Source: Cepaea nemoralis (taxonomy: Eukaryota; Mollusca; Gastropoda; Stylommatophora; Helicidae). From it: a stretch of 64,000 nucleotides of DNA. Position numbers and translations under genes: made by a program. This document shows positions 10,801-22,809 of the stretch, piece by piece. The notes under the pieces were generated by a model. That model was not told the DNA's origin and did not search any database. It was given only the letters and a program-made list of their open reading frames with translations. Location: positions 207,501 through 271,500 of the forward strand of contig JACEFZ010027952.1 of the NCBI GenBank assembly GCA_014155875.1, given 5' to 3'. How positions within the stretch are numbered: the first letter of the stretch is position 1; each line of letters starts with the position of its first letter.

Positions 10801-11055
10801 TCGGAGCTTCGATCCTAGACCAGCTGCCAACCAAGGCTTAGGACCTGGTCTGCCCTGCCATGACTTATTTTGTCTTTGGGTTGCATTTCCTCGCACCAGG
10901 ATAAGGCTAGTACTCTCCCAATTGCGCTCTTCCGCCCGAAGCCGTTGGCACAATGTGGGTTGTCGGGTTTGGTAAGCGCCGCCCAACATTCGGCGCTGAC
11001 AGAAAGCAGGTAATACCGTCTACTGTCATACGGTAGCTCAGTCATATCTGACTAA
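7577..11055 (-). mobile_element. Near-complete non-LTR retrotransposon
   Basis: Minus-strand element whose 3' end is at the palindrome and whose 5' region runs to the (TA) tract at 11057. The 5' part (10730-11055) also occurs in the non-autonomous copies. It carries the endonuclease-reverse transcriptase reading frame listed separately. Confidence 0.8.
7634..10729 (-). pseudogene. Endonuclease-reverse transcriptase of LINE, one nonsense codon
   Basis: One frame of about 1030 codons broken only by a TAG at 8450-8452, within INKKKT-stop-IMSQGAHG. N-terminal part: endonuclease features SDFNALVGKD and DTDHSLV; the extreme N terminus with the first catalytic residues is not recognisable and the first codon offered is GTG after a stop, so the start is degenerate. 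Middle: reverse transcriptase with NNYRGISLL, AFIDLTKAFD (catalytic Asp), SGVKQGCVLSP and LLFADDAAI. C-terminal: YLGSEVN, LLYGSETWT, RRILGIKWQDKI, WIGHVRRM and a C2H2 finger CTYCGQTFAARIGLTSH...H. Clade not assigned; it resembles the craniofacial-development-protein-2-like EN-RT proteins common in molluscs. Confidence 0.88.
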
Positions 11056-11056
11056 G

Positions 11057-11064
11057 ACCTGACG

Positions 11065-11150
<86 letters not shown>
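11057..11150. repeat. (TA)n microsatellite
   Basis: Uninterrupted ta tract immediately 5' of the LINE. Confidence 0.95.
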
Positions 11151-11151
<1 letters not shown>

Positions 11152-11421
11152 TAGCTGACCCGGCCCGGCTTCGCCCAGAACCTGGCGGAGATATGTCTGT
11201 CTGTCTGTCTGTCTGACCCGGCCCAGCTTCTCCCAGACCCTGGTGGGGAGAATCTCATTTAATTCATATAAGTAGTCATATAAGTTCCCGTTCCCGACTA
11301 TCTATCTGTCTGTCTGTCTGTCTGTCTGTCTGACCCGGCCCAGCTTCGCCCAGCACCTGATGGGAAGCATCTCATTTAAGTCTTATAAGTAGTCATATAA
11401 GTTCCCGTTCCCGACTATCTA

Positions 11422-11507
<86 letters not shown>

Positions 11508-11532
11508 GGTCTGTCGGTCTGCCTGTCTGTCT
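11151..11532. repeat. (CTGT)n with about 120-bp unit
   Basis: Three copies of gacccggccc(a/g)gcttcgccca...ttcccgactat alternating with expanding ctgt tracts. Confidence 0.85.
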
Positions 11533-11654
11533 ATTCATTTATTGGTTGCAGTTAGAACAACCTTAGGTAAACGAAGACCAACTTACAAAAAGTATTAGAA
11601 AGAGCACTTGAAAGATCTTTACATCTTCCCCCAACAATTAACTTGGGTAAATGG

Positions 11655-11880
11655 AGCGGCGGCAGCAGCAGCAGTAGAAGAAGAAAAAGGAGGAGTAGAG
11701 GAAGAGGGAGGTGGAGGAGGGAGGAGGAGGGAAGAAGAGGGAGGCGGAGGGAGGAGGAGGAGACAGGAGTAGGAGGGAGGAGGAGGGATTAGGAGGAGGA
11801 GGGAGGAGGGGGAGGGAGGAGGAGGGATTAGGAGGAGGAGGAGGGAGAAGGGGGAGGGAGGACGATGAGGGAGGAGGAAC
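11655..11880. repeat. GGA-rich polypurine tract
   Basis: Irregular gga/gag repeats. Any long open frames here are compositional. Confidence 0.9.
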
Positions 11881-11894
11881 GAACGAACGAACAA

Positions 11895-13801
11895 ACAAAC
11901 TTTATTTTAAAAGGGTAACAAATTGGGCACGCAGGCCCGTCTTACATTCGGTCCTTTCAATCACTCATCTTTCATTCATCAAATGTGCATGTTACATTAA
12001 CATAGGGGAAAAAACATTGTCAAATGGAGTTTGTAAGCATAAACAATGCATATTACGCATGATACATTCACATGAGAAAAAAAAAAAACATTATCAAATG
12101 AAAGTTGTAACCATAAACAGTGCATATTGCCATGTTGTGAGACACATCCCCCATCCACCCTCATATCCCGCAGCCACCAACACATCCCCGACCCACAAAA
12201 CCTCCCCCACCGACCCACACATACCTCCACACACTCACACAGAACCAGGCGAACATACATGCCGCCACACATCCACTGATAACCCACCCACACACATTTC
12301 CCCAACAAGAAGAAGAAGAAGAAGAAGAAGAAGAAGAAGAAGAAGAAGAAGAAGAAGAAGAAGAAGAAGAAGAAGAAGAAGAAGAAGAAGAAGAAGAGGA
12401 AGACGAAGAAGGAGGAGGATGAGAAGAAGAAAAAGAAGAAGAAGAAGAAGAAGAAGAAGAAGAAGAAGAAGAAGAAGAAGAAGAAGAAGAAGAAGAAGAA
12501 GAAGAAGAAGAAGAAGAAGAAGAAGAAGAAGAAGAAACCACACACACATACCCACACATCCTGCACCTATCCACACACATATCCCGCACTCTCACAATTT
12601 TCCCCACCCACCCACCCACACACACATCAGCCAACCTACACCCCACCCAATATTTGCCATCTCTCAACTACACATCCCCACCTATACACACATCCCCACC
12701 CATAAACACATCTCCCCACCTGCCCACACATATCCCCCACCCATAATCCAAAATCACACACCTCCCACCCACACACACCCCGCCACCCACATATACCCCA
12801 CAAACACACATCCGCCGCTCACACACATCTTCTCACAATTACACACCTCCCCATCCATACACTCATCTCTCACACACATCCACCCACTCACGTACACATC
12901 CATCAACCACTCACACACACACATCACCCACGTGCCCATCAACACATGCATCTCTCGTCTACCCTCCCACCCACAAAAACCCCAACAACCCAGCCAAACA
13001 CACATCCCCCATCCTCGCATTCATCCTTCAATCACCTGCACATCCCACATATCCCCCACATCTCCCCTCCCACACAAAACTCCACCCATAAACACATTCC
13101 CCCACACACCCATCCCCCACATACATTCCCCATACACATCTCCGCCCACACATCTCCCCAACCACTCACACATCCTCCACCTACAAACATCCTCACCACC
13201 CACACATACATCCTGCACCTACTCACATTTACCCCATCCACACTCACACACTCCCACCCACACAGACATATCCCATTCACAGACACCCCTCACACCGATT
13301 ACACACCCATCCCTCAACCCACACAATCTCCTACACACCCATTCACCCACCCAAACACACACTCCCTACCCACACCCCTCCCAACCCACCAACACCCACA
13401 TACTTCCAACTATCCTCTCAAATATCCCTCCCCCCCCCCCACACACACACACACATATATCCCTCACATACACATACATCCAACACCGACTACAAATCCC
13501 TTCACACATCCACACATCACCCATTAACCCATACACATCCCCCACATACAACCCCTCCACACATACATTCCCCACATCCCCACACACACCCATATCCCTC
13601 ACATACACACTCATACACACATCCTCACATCTAGACACATACATGATGCCCCACATGATCACTGAAACTAATAAGAACAAACTCCCACACTTTACACACA
13701 ATTGAGACAATGACGATTGTCGTGAGAATTCTCGCAATTGCAAGAAGTGGAGAAATAATGTTACATATACATTATGTAGCATAAACTTTAGTGATGCAAT
13801 T

Positions 13802-13860
<59 letters not shown>

Positions 13861-13899
13861 CTCTCTCTCTCTCTCTTGCTCTCTCTCTCTCTCTCTTGC

Positions 13900-13957
<58 letters not shown>

Positions 13958-14310
13958 TCACACATGTACATACACACATTCACATACAAAATACACACGC
14001 AAATACACGCAAATACACACATATACCCACGCACATACACACACCTACACACATCCATATACTTACGCACACGTACTCACATAACACCCGAAGATACACT
14101 TCCTCGCATACACTGCATGCATGCACACTTACACACACAATGTGGTGGATGGGTGGAGGCATGTATGTGTATCTGGGTTGTGTGTGTGGTTGGGTAGGGG
14201 AGTTGGGGTGAATGGGGGATGTGTGGGTGGGTGGTGGATGTGTCTCATAACATGGTAATATGTATCGTTTATGTTTACAAAATTCATTTGACAATGTTTT
14301 CTAGTTATAT
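11895..14310. repeat. Low-complexity block bounded by inverted repeats
   Basis: 12085-12165 (attatcaaatgaaagttgta ... gagacacatcccccatcc) is repeated inverted at 14212-14300. Between them lie (AAG)n at 12308-12537, CA/CCCA-rich DNA to about 13640, and (CT)n at 13808-13952. A further direct copy of the arm lies at 12005-12085. The aactttattt-type segment at 11898-11940 resembles 63645-63690. Confidence 0.75.
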
Positions 14311-14334
14311 TTGGTCTCTGACTCAGATCCCTGG

Positions 14335-14800
14335 GTTCAACTCCATACTTGTAGGTCAGCATGGCCGAATGGATAAGAACACGTGTTCTTAAACATTCGG
14401 TGTGCTGATGCCGAGGTAAGGGGCTCAACCCCTACACCGGGCAGTTTGACCAAAATGCTGACCTATCGTCCTTGCTTGGAGATGTAAATTATAAGTACCT
14501 CTGAAGTCGAAGTGCATTCACTTGATGGCAAGGGACACTGTTAATAGGGGAAGCTAATCCACATGCAAAGTTCATTCCAGCATTACTTGAAATAGTGTGT
14601 ATGGACTACACTTGAGTTCAAAGTTCAGTCCAATGCATGAATATGTATTGTGTATGGACTACACTTGAGTTCAAAGTTCAGTCCAATGCATGAGTATGTA
14701 TTGTGTATGGACTACACTTGAGTTCAAAGTTCAGTCCAATGCATGAATATGTATTGTGTATGGACTACACTTGAGTTCAAAGCAAGGGAGCGCAAATAAA
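14335..14800 (+). mobile_element. SINE family B copy with 53-bp tandem repeat
   Basis: A box region ggccgaatggataag and B-box-like gggctcaacccc, body as at 1885-2110. In the 3' part agttcaaagttcagtccaat ... tggactacacttg (53 bp) occurs about 3.5 times, ending in the family's terminus gcaagggagcgc. Confidence 0.75.
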
Positions 14801-14821
14801 AATCATGCTTCAGAGAATGTT

Positions 14822-14962
14822 CAATCAGACCCACAGCAGCCTGGTGACAATGATAATGATCAATCAGACCCACAGCAGCCTGGTGACAATGATAATGATC
14901 AATCAAACCTACAGCAGCCTGGTGACAATGATAATGATCAATCAGACCCACAGCAGCCTGCA
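14822..14962. repeat. 39-bp tandem array
   Basis: Four copies of a 39-bp unit (cagacccacagcagcctggt gacaatgataatgatcaat). 39 is a multiple of three, so several frames stay open. Confidence 0.9.
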
Positions 14963-14975
14963 TCAATATATGAAA

Positions 14976-15551
14976 TTATATCTCGAAATTGAGGCACAAA
15001 AGTTGTAAATATTGTCCGAAAACATGTACTTTGTGAATGTGGCGCCACTGAAATTCTGCTAAATAAGTGTTAAACACTGTACGACTAGTGCCACCTTGGT
15101 ATCTTTGTTTCCTTTTTACTTGCATCCACAACCCTTCAATTGTTTGGGTGTGAATGCCACTGTGTACAGGGTCAACAAAGTTATTGGCATGAACAACAAC
15201 TGCATGATCGTAGATGCCATGGTTTAGTTGACCTACGTTGTTGTAGCCTCGCCAGGCATCGGTGACAATGGTCGTTCCTGGTAAGACGTGATCACTTATA
15301 ATGCGTTCCAGTGTTGTCGCATCTCGCCTTTCCACAACTTCCAACCAGCAACGACCACTACCACGTTCAACCAGGCTAACTACCCATTGACCACGACGAA
15401 AGTGACCACGATGGTACTTTCGGTGGAAAAAGTAGCTCTCGTCAGCTTCAACGACCACTGACTGTCCCTGAGCATCAAATCCTCCCAACAATGGATTGTT
15501 ACGCAGCATCCAGTTGTAACACTCTACCCGAGCTGATGGTCTGCCTGGCAT
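14976..15551 (-). pseudogene. Merlin-type (IS1016/ISXO2-like) DDE transposase fragment
   Basis: 191 codons containing VVEADESYFFHRKYHRG (first Asp), TTIVTDAWRGYNN (second Asp), NFVDPVHSGIHTQTIEGLW with the final Glu, and VKRK. This order and spacing match the ISXO2-like DDE domain of eukaryotic Merlin transposons. The N-terminal part of the transposase is not seen upstream, so the copy is 5'-truncated or spliced. A terminal-repeat candidate lies at 15693-15750; no left partner was found. Confidence 0.82.
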
Positions 15552-15689
15552 TATAATATTTCTTTACATCAAGTAGAAACAAGTGTATTGAAAGCCTCTG
15601 TATCAGTATCGGTATCTCCGTATTTATTTATATGTAACTAAGGAAGTAGTCAAAACGGAAGTAATCACACAATGAGGTCCTGTAAGGGA

Positions 15690-16010
15690 TTCTTATTCAC
15701 TACATTCACTGCGGAACTATTTGGGACCGGAATTCGGAACAGTGCCCTTGTAACTAAACACTGCCGCCGCTTGTTACTGAAAGCTTCACTAATTGTTACT
15801 AAAACCTCCACTACTTGTGTTTAAAACCTCCACTACTTGTTACTAAAACCTTCACTAATTGTTACTAAAACCGCCACTACTTGTGTTTAAAACTTCCGCT
15901 ACTAACTATTTGAAACCTCCACAAATGTGTTAATTAAAACTTCCACTTCTTTATTACTGATTAAAACGACCACTACTTATTACTAAAACCTCTACAACTT
16001 GTTACATAAA
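15690..16010. repeat. Merlin-side terminal repeat plus ~22-bp repeats
   Basis: 15693-15750 is the inverted match of 5285-5345. It is followed by about ten irregular copies of aaaacctccactacttgttact. Confidence 0.6.
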
Positions 16011-16184
16011 TCCCGTCTTATTTACGTATTATACAAACATCTCTTTTTTATTACTTAACAACTCTTTTACTTCTCTTTTTACGCTTACACTAATTGTAAA
16101 TATAAGCTTGTCTAACGTGTTTCAAGCATTGCTTGGAATCTCTAATAATTGTTGACTGATGTCGCTAATAAGTAGGTGAAAGTA

Positions 16185-16370
16185 AAGCTCGCTTTACATG
16201 ACTTCACGTCCACTGGGTATATGATGCTAAACCCATAATTTTATAGAACATTTGGCACCGGGTGGGTAATTGGGTCAATATCAGGTCACCTGCCTTAACT
16301 TCCCCTGGCATTTCCTGGCACACATTTTAGGCTGGGTCGACCTGGGAGCTCAGGTTAATTTTCACATACA
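16185..16370 (-). mobile_element. SINE family C copy
   Basis: Inverted relative of 58870-59145: shares cccataattttatag, tgcca/ctggcacacattttaggctgggt and the accaggaaatg-type block on the opposite strand. The tRNA-like head is not preserved. Confidence 0.55.
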
Positions 16371-17385
16371 CGTTCGAATCCACCTGTATTTCACATAAAA
16401 GTTCGAATCCACCCGTATTTCACATAACAGTTCAAATCCACATGTATTTCACATAAAAGTTTGAATCCACCCGTATTTCACATACAAGTTCGAATATACC
16501 CGTATTTCACATAAAAGTTCGAATCCACCCGTATTTCACATAAAAGTTCAAATATACCCGTATTTCACATAAAAGTTCGCATACACCCGTATTTCACATA
16601 AAAGTTCGAATCCACCCGTATTTCACATACAAGTTCGAATATACCCGTATTTCACATAAAAGTTCGAATCCACCCGTATTTCACATAAAAGTTCGAATCC
16701 ACCCATATTTCACATACAAGTTTGAATATACCCTATTTCACATAAAAGTTCGAATCCACCCGTATTTCACATAAAAGTTCGAATATACCCGTATTTCACA
16801 TACAAGTTCGAATTCACCCGTATTTCACATAAAAGTTCGAATCCACCCGTATTTCACATAAAAGTTCGAATCCTCCCGTATTTCACATAAAAGTTCGAAT
16901 CCACCCGTGTTTCACATAAAAGTTCGAATCCACTCGTATTTCACATACAAGTTCGAATCCACCCATATTTCACATACAAGTTCGAATATAGGGCCTACCT
17001 GTATTTCACATACAAGTTCTAATATACCCGTATTTCACATAAAAGTTCGAATCCACCAGTTTTTCACATACAAGTTCGAATATACCCGTATTTCACATAA
17101 AAGTTTGAATCCACCCGTATTTCACATAAAAGTTCGAATCCACCCGTATTTCACATACAAGTTCAAATATACCCGTATTTCACATAAAAGTTCGAATATA
17201 CCCGTATTTCACATAAAAGTTCGAATCCACCCGTATTTCACATACAAGTTCGAATATACCCGTATTTCACATAAAAGTTCGAATCCACCCGTATTTCACA
17301 TAAAAGTTCGAATCCACCCGTATTTCACATACAAGTTCGAATCCACCCGTATTTCACATAAAAGTTCGAATCCACCCACATCAAA
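16370..17385. repeat. 29-bp tandem array
   Basis: About 34 units of tttcacataaaagttcgaat(cc/at)acccgta. Variants cc and ata alternate without a clear higher order. Confidence 0.93.
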
Positions 17386-17574
17386 CTGATAACCACCTGG
17401 ACGGTAGTGAAGTCTCCAGCCACTAAAGTAAACGGCTTCCATATCTGTAATACTTGGTTTTCTAAATTCTCTAATACTCACAAAAGATAACACGAATTAG
17501 ATATCTAAGCATACGGTTGACTAAAAAGGTTGTCTCAAAGCTGTTGCTGACAAATTATATATCTAAGCATAAAA

Positions 17575-17655
17575 TGTTAGTTGCATATACTTTATAGAAC
17601 ATCACAGCCAACCCCAACATTGTTTGGCTGTTTTGGATCACAAAGGGGTTTCTAA
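17575..17655 (-). mobile_element. SINE family A fragment
   Basis: gttgcatatactttatagaacatcac ... ttggctgttttgg matches the left edge of 20450-20715 and 23225-23485. Confidence 0.5.
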
Positions 17656-17799
17656 CGGAAATCTTCAAAGTGTGATCGAAATTACAATAACCGTGCCATT
17701 GTCTTGTTAAGGATGTCAAGAGTGTTAAACACGTGACATCGCGGTGCAGACGAACACGGTGACATCAATATAGCGCATAAAGGGCTCTTTACTTGTCAT

Positions 17800-20450
17800 C
17801 AGTAGCCATAGACGCATGGTCGAATGGGTACGGAGGCTCGTTGTAAACATCGGCGTGCTGATCCTGAAGTAGCCATTGCCATCGTCATCATCAAGTGTAA
17901 GCTCATTGAGGTTGGCTGTTTTGAGTTTCCAGTGTCAAAGGATTATTTGTTTGTATTTTCTATAACCAATGACATCATCATCATCAAGTGTAAGCTCATT
18001 GAGGTTGGCTGTTTTGAGTTTCCAGTGTCAAAGGATTATTTGTTTGTATTTTCTATAACCAATGACATCATCATCATCAAGTGTAAGCTCATTGAGGTTG
18101 GCTGTTTTGAGTTTCCAGTGTCAAAGGATTATTGTTTGTATTTTCTATAACCAATGACATCGTCATCATCAAGTGTAAGCTCATTGAGGTTGGCTGTTTT
18201 GAGTTTCCAGTGTCAAAGGATTATTTGTTTGTATTTTCTATAACCAATGACATCATCATCATCAAGTGTAAGCTCATTGAGGTTGGCTGTTTTGAGTTTC
18301 CAGTGTCAAAGGATTATTTGTTTGTATTTTCTATAACCAATGACATCGTCATCATCAAGTGTAAGCTCATTGAGGTTGGCTGTTTGAGTTTCCAGTGTCA
18401 AAGGATTATTTGTTTGTATTTTCTATAACCAATGACATCATCATCATCAAGTGTAAGCTCATTGAGGTTGGCTGTTTTGAGTTTCCAGTGTCAAAGGATT
18501 ATTTGTTTGTATTTTCTATAACCAATGACATCATCATCATCAAGTGTAAGCTCATTGAGGTTGGCTGTTTTGAGTTTCCAGTGTCAAAGGATTATTTGTT
18601 TGTATTTTCTATAACCAATGACATCGTCATCATCAAGTGTAAGCTCATTGAGGTTGGCTGTTTTGAGTTTCCAGTGTCAAAGGATTATTTGTTTGTATTT
18701 TCTATAACCAATGACATCGTCATCATCAAGTGTAAGCTCATTGAGGTTGGCTGTTTTGAGTTTCCAGTGTCAAAGGATTATTTGTTTGTATTTTCTATAA
18801 CCAATGACATCATCATCATCAAGTGTAAGCTCATTGAGGTTGGCTGTTTTGAGTTTCCAGTGTCAAAGGATTATTTGTTTGTATTTTCTATAACCAATGA
18901 CATCATCATCATCAAGTGTAAGCTCATTGAGGTTGGCTGTTTTGAGTTTCCAGTGTCAAAGGATTATTTGTTTGTATTTTCTATAACCAATGACATCGTC
19001 ATCATCAAGTGTAAGCTCATTGAGGTTGGCTGTTTTGAGTTTCCAGTGTCAAAGGATTATTTGTTTGTATTTTCTATAACCAATGACATCGTCATCATCA
19101 AGTGTAAGCTCATTGAGGTTGGCTGTTTTGAGTTTCCAGTGTCAAAGGATTATTTGTTTGTATTTTCTATAACCAATGACATCGTCATCATCAAGTGTAA
19201 GCTCATTGAGGTTGGCTGTTTTGAGTTTCCAGTGTCAAAGGATTATTTGTTTGTATTTCTATAACCAATGACATCATCATCATCAAGTGTAAGCTCATTG
19301 AGGTTGGCTGTTTTGAGTTTCCAGTGTCAAAGGATTATTTGTTTGTATTTTCTATAACCAATGACATCATCATCATCAAGTGTAAGCTCATTGAGGTTGG
19401 CTGTTTTGAGTTTCCAGTGTCAAAGGATTATTTGTTTGTATTTTCTATAACCAATGACATCATCATCATCAAGTGTAAGCTCATTGAGGTTGGCTGTTTT
19501 GAGTTTCCAGTGTCAAAGGATTATTTGTTTGTATTTTCTATAACCAATGACATCATCAACATCAAGGATAAGCTCATTGAGGTTGGCTGTTTTGAGTTTC
19601 CAGTGTCAAAGGATTATTTGTTTGTATTTTCTATAACCAATGACATCATCATCATCAAGTGTAAGCTCATTGAGGTTGGCTGTTTGAGTTTCCAGTGTCA
19701 AAGGATTATTTGTTTGTATTTTCTATAACCAATGACATCATCAACATCAAGGATAAGCTCCATTTGAGGTTGGCTGTTTTGAGTTTCCAGTGTCAAAGGA
19801 TTATTTGTTTGTATTTTCTATAACCAATGACATCATCAACATCAAGGATAAGCTCATTGAGGTTGGCTGTTTTGAGTTTCCAGTGTCAAAGGATTATTTG
19901 TTTGTATTTTCTATAACCAATGACATCATCAACATCAAGGATAAGCTCATTGAGGTTGGCTGTTTTGAGTTTCCAGTGTCAAAGGATTATTTGTTTGTAT
20001 TTTCTATAACCAATGACATCATCAACATCAAGGATAAGCTCATTGAGGTTGGCTGTTTTGAGTTTCCAGTGTCAAAGGATTATTTGTTTGTATTTTCTAT
20101 AACCAATGACATCATCAACATCAAGGATAAGCTCATTGAGGTTGGCTGTTTTGAGTTTCCAGTGTCAAAGGATTATTTGTTTGTATTTTCTATAACCAAT
20201 GACATCATCAACATCAAGGATAAGCTCATTGAGGTTGGCTGTTTTGAGTTTCCAATGTCAAAATGTCATTTGGTATGTATTTTCTATAACCATGGACATC
20301 ATCAACATCATCAGGCAGACATCAGCATGGTTGAATGGGTAAGTGATCTCATTCTAAACACCCGGCGTGCTGTTGCCGAGGTAGCCATTGCCATTTTCTA
20401 TAGCCAGTGCCACCACCATCATCATCAAGTATGATCTCATTGAAGGTTGG
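17800..20450 (+). repeat. 93-bp array grown inside a SINE B copy
   Basis: A SINE B head (gcatggtcgaatgggtacgg ... cctgaagtagccattgcc) at 17812-17882 is followed by about 26 units of 93 bp (aagctcattgaggttggctg ... tataaccaatgacatc) and then a second head (20312-20392) with one degenerate unit. The first two thirds of units read atcatcaagtgtaagctc, most of the last third read aacatcaaggataagctc, so expansion came in blocks. 93 is a multiple of three, which keeps frames open (289 codons at 18395-19264); I do not read this as a gene. Confidence 0.9.
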
Positions 20451-20715
20451 CTATGATGAGTATCCAATGTAACGCTAACTTAGCTGCATATCTTTTACAG
20501 AACGTCGCAATGATCCCCGGCATTATTGGCTGTTTGTGGTTTCTTGGCAAGTTTGCTTTTAATAGTTTGTCATTGCCGACTGAACGACCGGCGTTCATAC
20601 CTTTGTATGGAAACCAACGCAAGACGGCTTGTTTCCAAATTTTCCCATAGCTGTGTTTCGAACGCGTTATGTAGGCTTGCGAACGGCATTCCTAACCCCT
20701 TTACCACAGAGCCAT
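20450..20715 (-). mobile_element. SINE family A copy
   Basis: gctgcatatcttttacagaa, gaacgaccggcgttcatacc, accaacgcaagacggct and agctgtgtttcgaacgcg match 1255-1500 and 23225-23485 in order. Confidence 0.65.
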
Positions 20716-20742
20716 CTGATGTGATGTGATGTTGTTTGTCCA

Positions 20743-21306
20743 TCAAGAATGATGATGACCATTCATTTCATCCAGTGGGGTTGAAGGTATGGAGCCGTGG
20801 GTTCTAAGATGGCTGATAAGGCCTATTTTGGCTCGAAATGTTCTTTGACAATGTGGACAAAGAATGCTTGACGTTTCTGGAGGAGGATTTCCTGCAGTGG
20901 TTTTTCTGTCCTGCCTTTTCTTTACAGCTCTTGCAGTCCTGGTTGCCTCACACATGACTGCACCCTTGTGTAATGGTGCACGCCACGAATTTCGGTCTCT
21001 GGCTGCAGTCTCCCAGGTGTCATGATGAATTCCAAAAGCATTCAGAGAGATTTTCAGAGTGTCTTTAAAGCGTTTCCTCTGGCCACCTTGGGAGCGTTTA
21101 CCACAACACAGTTCGCTGTAAAAAATTCTTTTAGGGAGGCTGTAATCTGGCATGCGAGTCAAGTGACCAGCCCAGCGAATCTGATTCTTCATCAGTAGAG
21201 TGTGGATACTGGGCATGGACGCTCTTTCTAGGACTTCAGTGTCTGGGATCTTGTCTTGCCATTTAATCTTCAGTAGCTTCCTTACGCAGACTGTGTGGAG
21301 AGCCAT
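20743..21306 (-). pseudogene. LINE C-terminal fragment with C2H2 finger
   Basis: 187 open codons: KLLKIKWQDKIPDTEVLERA, IRWAGHLTRMPDYSLPKRIF, GKRSQGGQRKRFKDTLK and the finger CPHCQRTFRAKIGLISHLRTH. Same domain order as the C terminus of the LINE at 7634, but a different lineage; the closest relative here is 38140-38635. The 3' end runs into a gaatgatgatgacc tract. Truncated in front of the RT core. Confidence 0.85.
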
Positions 21307-21314
21307 CTACAGTG

Positions 21315-21437
21315 TAAACGTACGCTCTATTTACTGACATGTGTACTTTTCATTTACTGACAGATGTACTTTTCATTTACTGACAGATGTACTTTTTAAT
21401 TTACTGACAGATGTACTTTTCATTCAATATCTTACAG
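21315..21437. repeat. 23-24 bp tandem array abutting exon 4
   Basis: Four units of catttactgacagatgtactttt. Each gacag (ending at 21363, 21386, 21410) is acceptor-like; the real acceptor ends at 21437. Confidence 0.85.
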
Positions 21438-21584
21438 CCAATGATAGTGACTGCATTCACTTTGAGAGCACGTTTCGTATTCCATTCATGATGTGCCCAG
21501 AAGGCCGATGTATAACAATCAAGGATAACAACACATGTGATTATTATGCTGACTGCAAAAATGGAGAGGATGAGAAAGGTTGTG
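21438..21584 (+). CDS. GRL101-like receptor, exon 4 (LDLa module)
   Basis: Acceptor tatcttacag|cc and donor ttgtg|gtaagt give 147 bases in phase 1-1 after an intron of about 16.5 kb. The module has six cysteines with an unusually long first loop (14 residues between cysteines one and two) and ends CDYYADCKNGEDEKGC, keeping the acidic tail. A 23-24 bp tandem repeat directly abuts the acceptor. Confidence 0.92.
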
Positions 21585-21754
21585 GTAAGTTTAATTACTT
21601 GTTGCTTGTTCAATCAATCAATCAATCAAAGTTAGTTAGTAGCGGTTCCAACTTCACGGCAAAGGGTCGTCTCATGTGAGACGCACGGAAACAATATGGA
21701 CTTTGAAACAGTACAGAGGGAGACATTATTTAGTCATAGGAGAAATAGGGACAT

Positions 21755-21930
21755 AGATGTAGATATTCGAGAGTGAGTGAAGAAGTAACATCTTATACGA
21801 GGTGTCTTGAAGATATTAGAACAAGGATCGCTATGGTAAAGGTAGCCTTTTGCAAGATGAAACAACTACTGAGCAATAAAACAATGTCATCTGAAACGAG
21901 ACAAACAGTGTTGAAGTGCTACATAGAACG
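21755..21930 (+). pseudogene. LINE RT C-terminal fragment
   Basis: RCLEDIRTRIAMVKVAFCKM, then KQLLSNKTMSSETRQTVLKC. Matches the fragment at 35030-35215. Confidence 0.7.
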
Positions 21931-22139
21931 GACGTGTATAATATTGATGGTACTGTTGATACAGGATTGATGGCATTGTTTATAAAACATTGATGGTACT
22001 GTTGATAAAATACTGATAGTATTGTGATAAAACCTAAATATTGATGATATTGTTGATAAAAGATTGTTTTTATTGTTGATAGAAACACACATGTTTATCC
22101 ATAGCTATGTGGATGTTAAATGCTTAGGATTTTATTTAT

Positions 22140-22600
22140 TATATATTTATGTCAGAAGTCATATATAACGTTTCTATGCAGTCATTTGCTGACTGCCTCT
22201 CCTTTTCCCAAACGAAGAGAGTGATTTTCTTGCCGCCTTTCCTTTTCTCAAGTAAAGAGAGCAACTTTCTCACTGCTTTTTCATTTCTCAAGTAAACAGA
22301 GGTGATTTTCTCACTGCACTTCCTTTTCCCAGAATGGATATGTGATTTTCTTTCTAGTTTTCCTTTTCCCAAGTAAAGAGGAGTCATTTTCTCACTAGCA
22401 TCTCTTTTGTCAAGTAAAGTGCAGTGATTTTCTCATTTTCTCACCAACCCCACTTTTCCCAATTAGAGAGGGTCACTTACTACATAATATTTACTCAAGA
22501 AAGATAACTTGCCCACCACCATTTCTTTTCCAAAGTACAAGGAGGTGACTTTATCACAACTATTTCCCCCTAAAAGAGGTTATTTACTCATTGCCTTTTT
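22140..22600. repeat. Imperfect 45-50 bp tandem array
   Basis: About eight degenerate copies of gattttctcactgcctttcc ttttcccaagtaaagaga. Confidence 0.75.
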
Positions 22601-22809
22601 GTTTCCTGAATAAATTACGGTAAAAAATAAATAAAGGTAAATGATTATGTAAGTTGGGCCTAAAGATTTTATGACCAAATGTCACACTGGTGTATTATGG
22701 TTATCAGTCGATGACACCGAAAAGATAATTGTAAGTCAGTCATGACATAGTATTTCAAACAAACTATATATGTGAACTTGAAAACCATTTATTATTGTAC
22801 ATCTATTTC

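Noticed and set aside
11711..13705. Very long open frame rich in Arg, then His/Pro/Thr
   Set aside because: It runs through GGA, AAG and CCCACACA repeats; the composition explains the lack of stops. No domain is seen.
14976..15551. Bacterial contamination or recent transfer of an insertion sequence
   Set aside because: The DDE domain is of the ISXO2 type, but eukaryotic Merlin transposons share it, and the flanks are ordinary animal repeats.
16370..17385. Possible CRISPR array
   Set aside because: Units follow each other directly without unique spacers, and the setting is an animal intron. The same holds for the 15-bp, 30-bp and 36-bp arrays.
18395..19264. 289-codon frame with a 31-residue period
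   Set aside because: Derived from a 93-bp expansion of a SINE body; neighbouring units break the frame.
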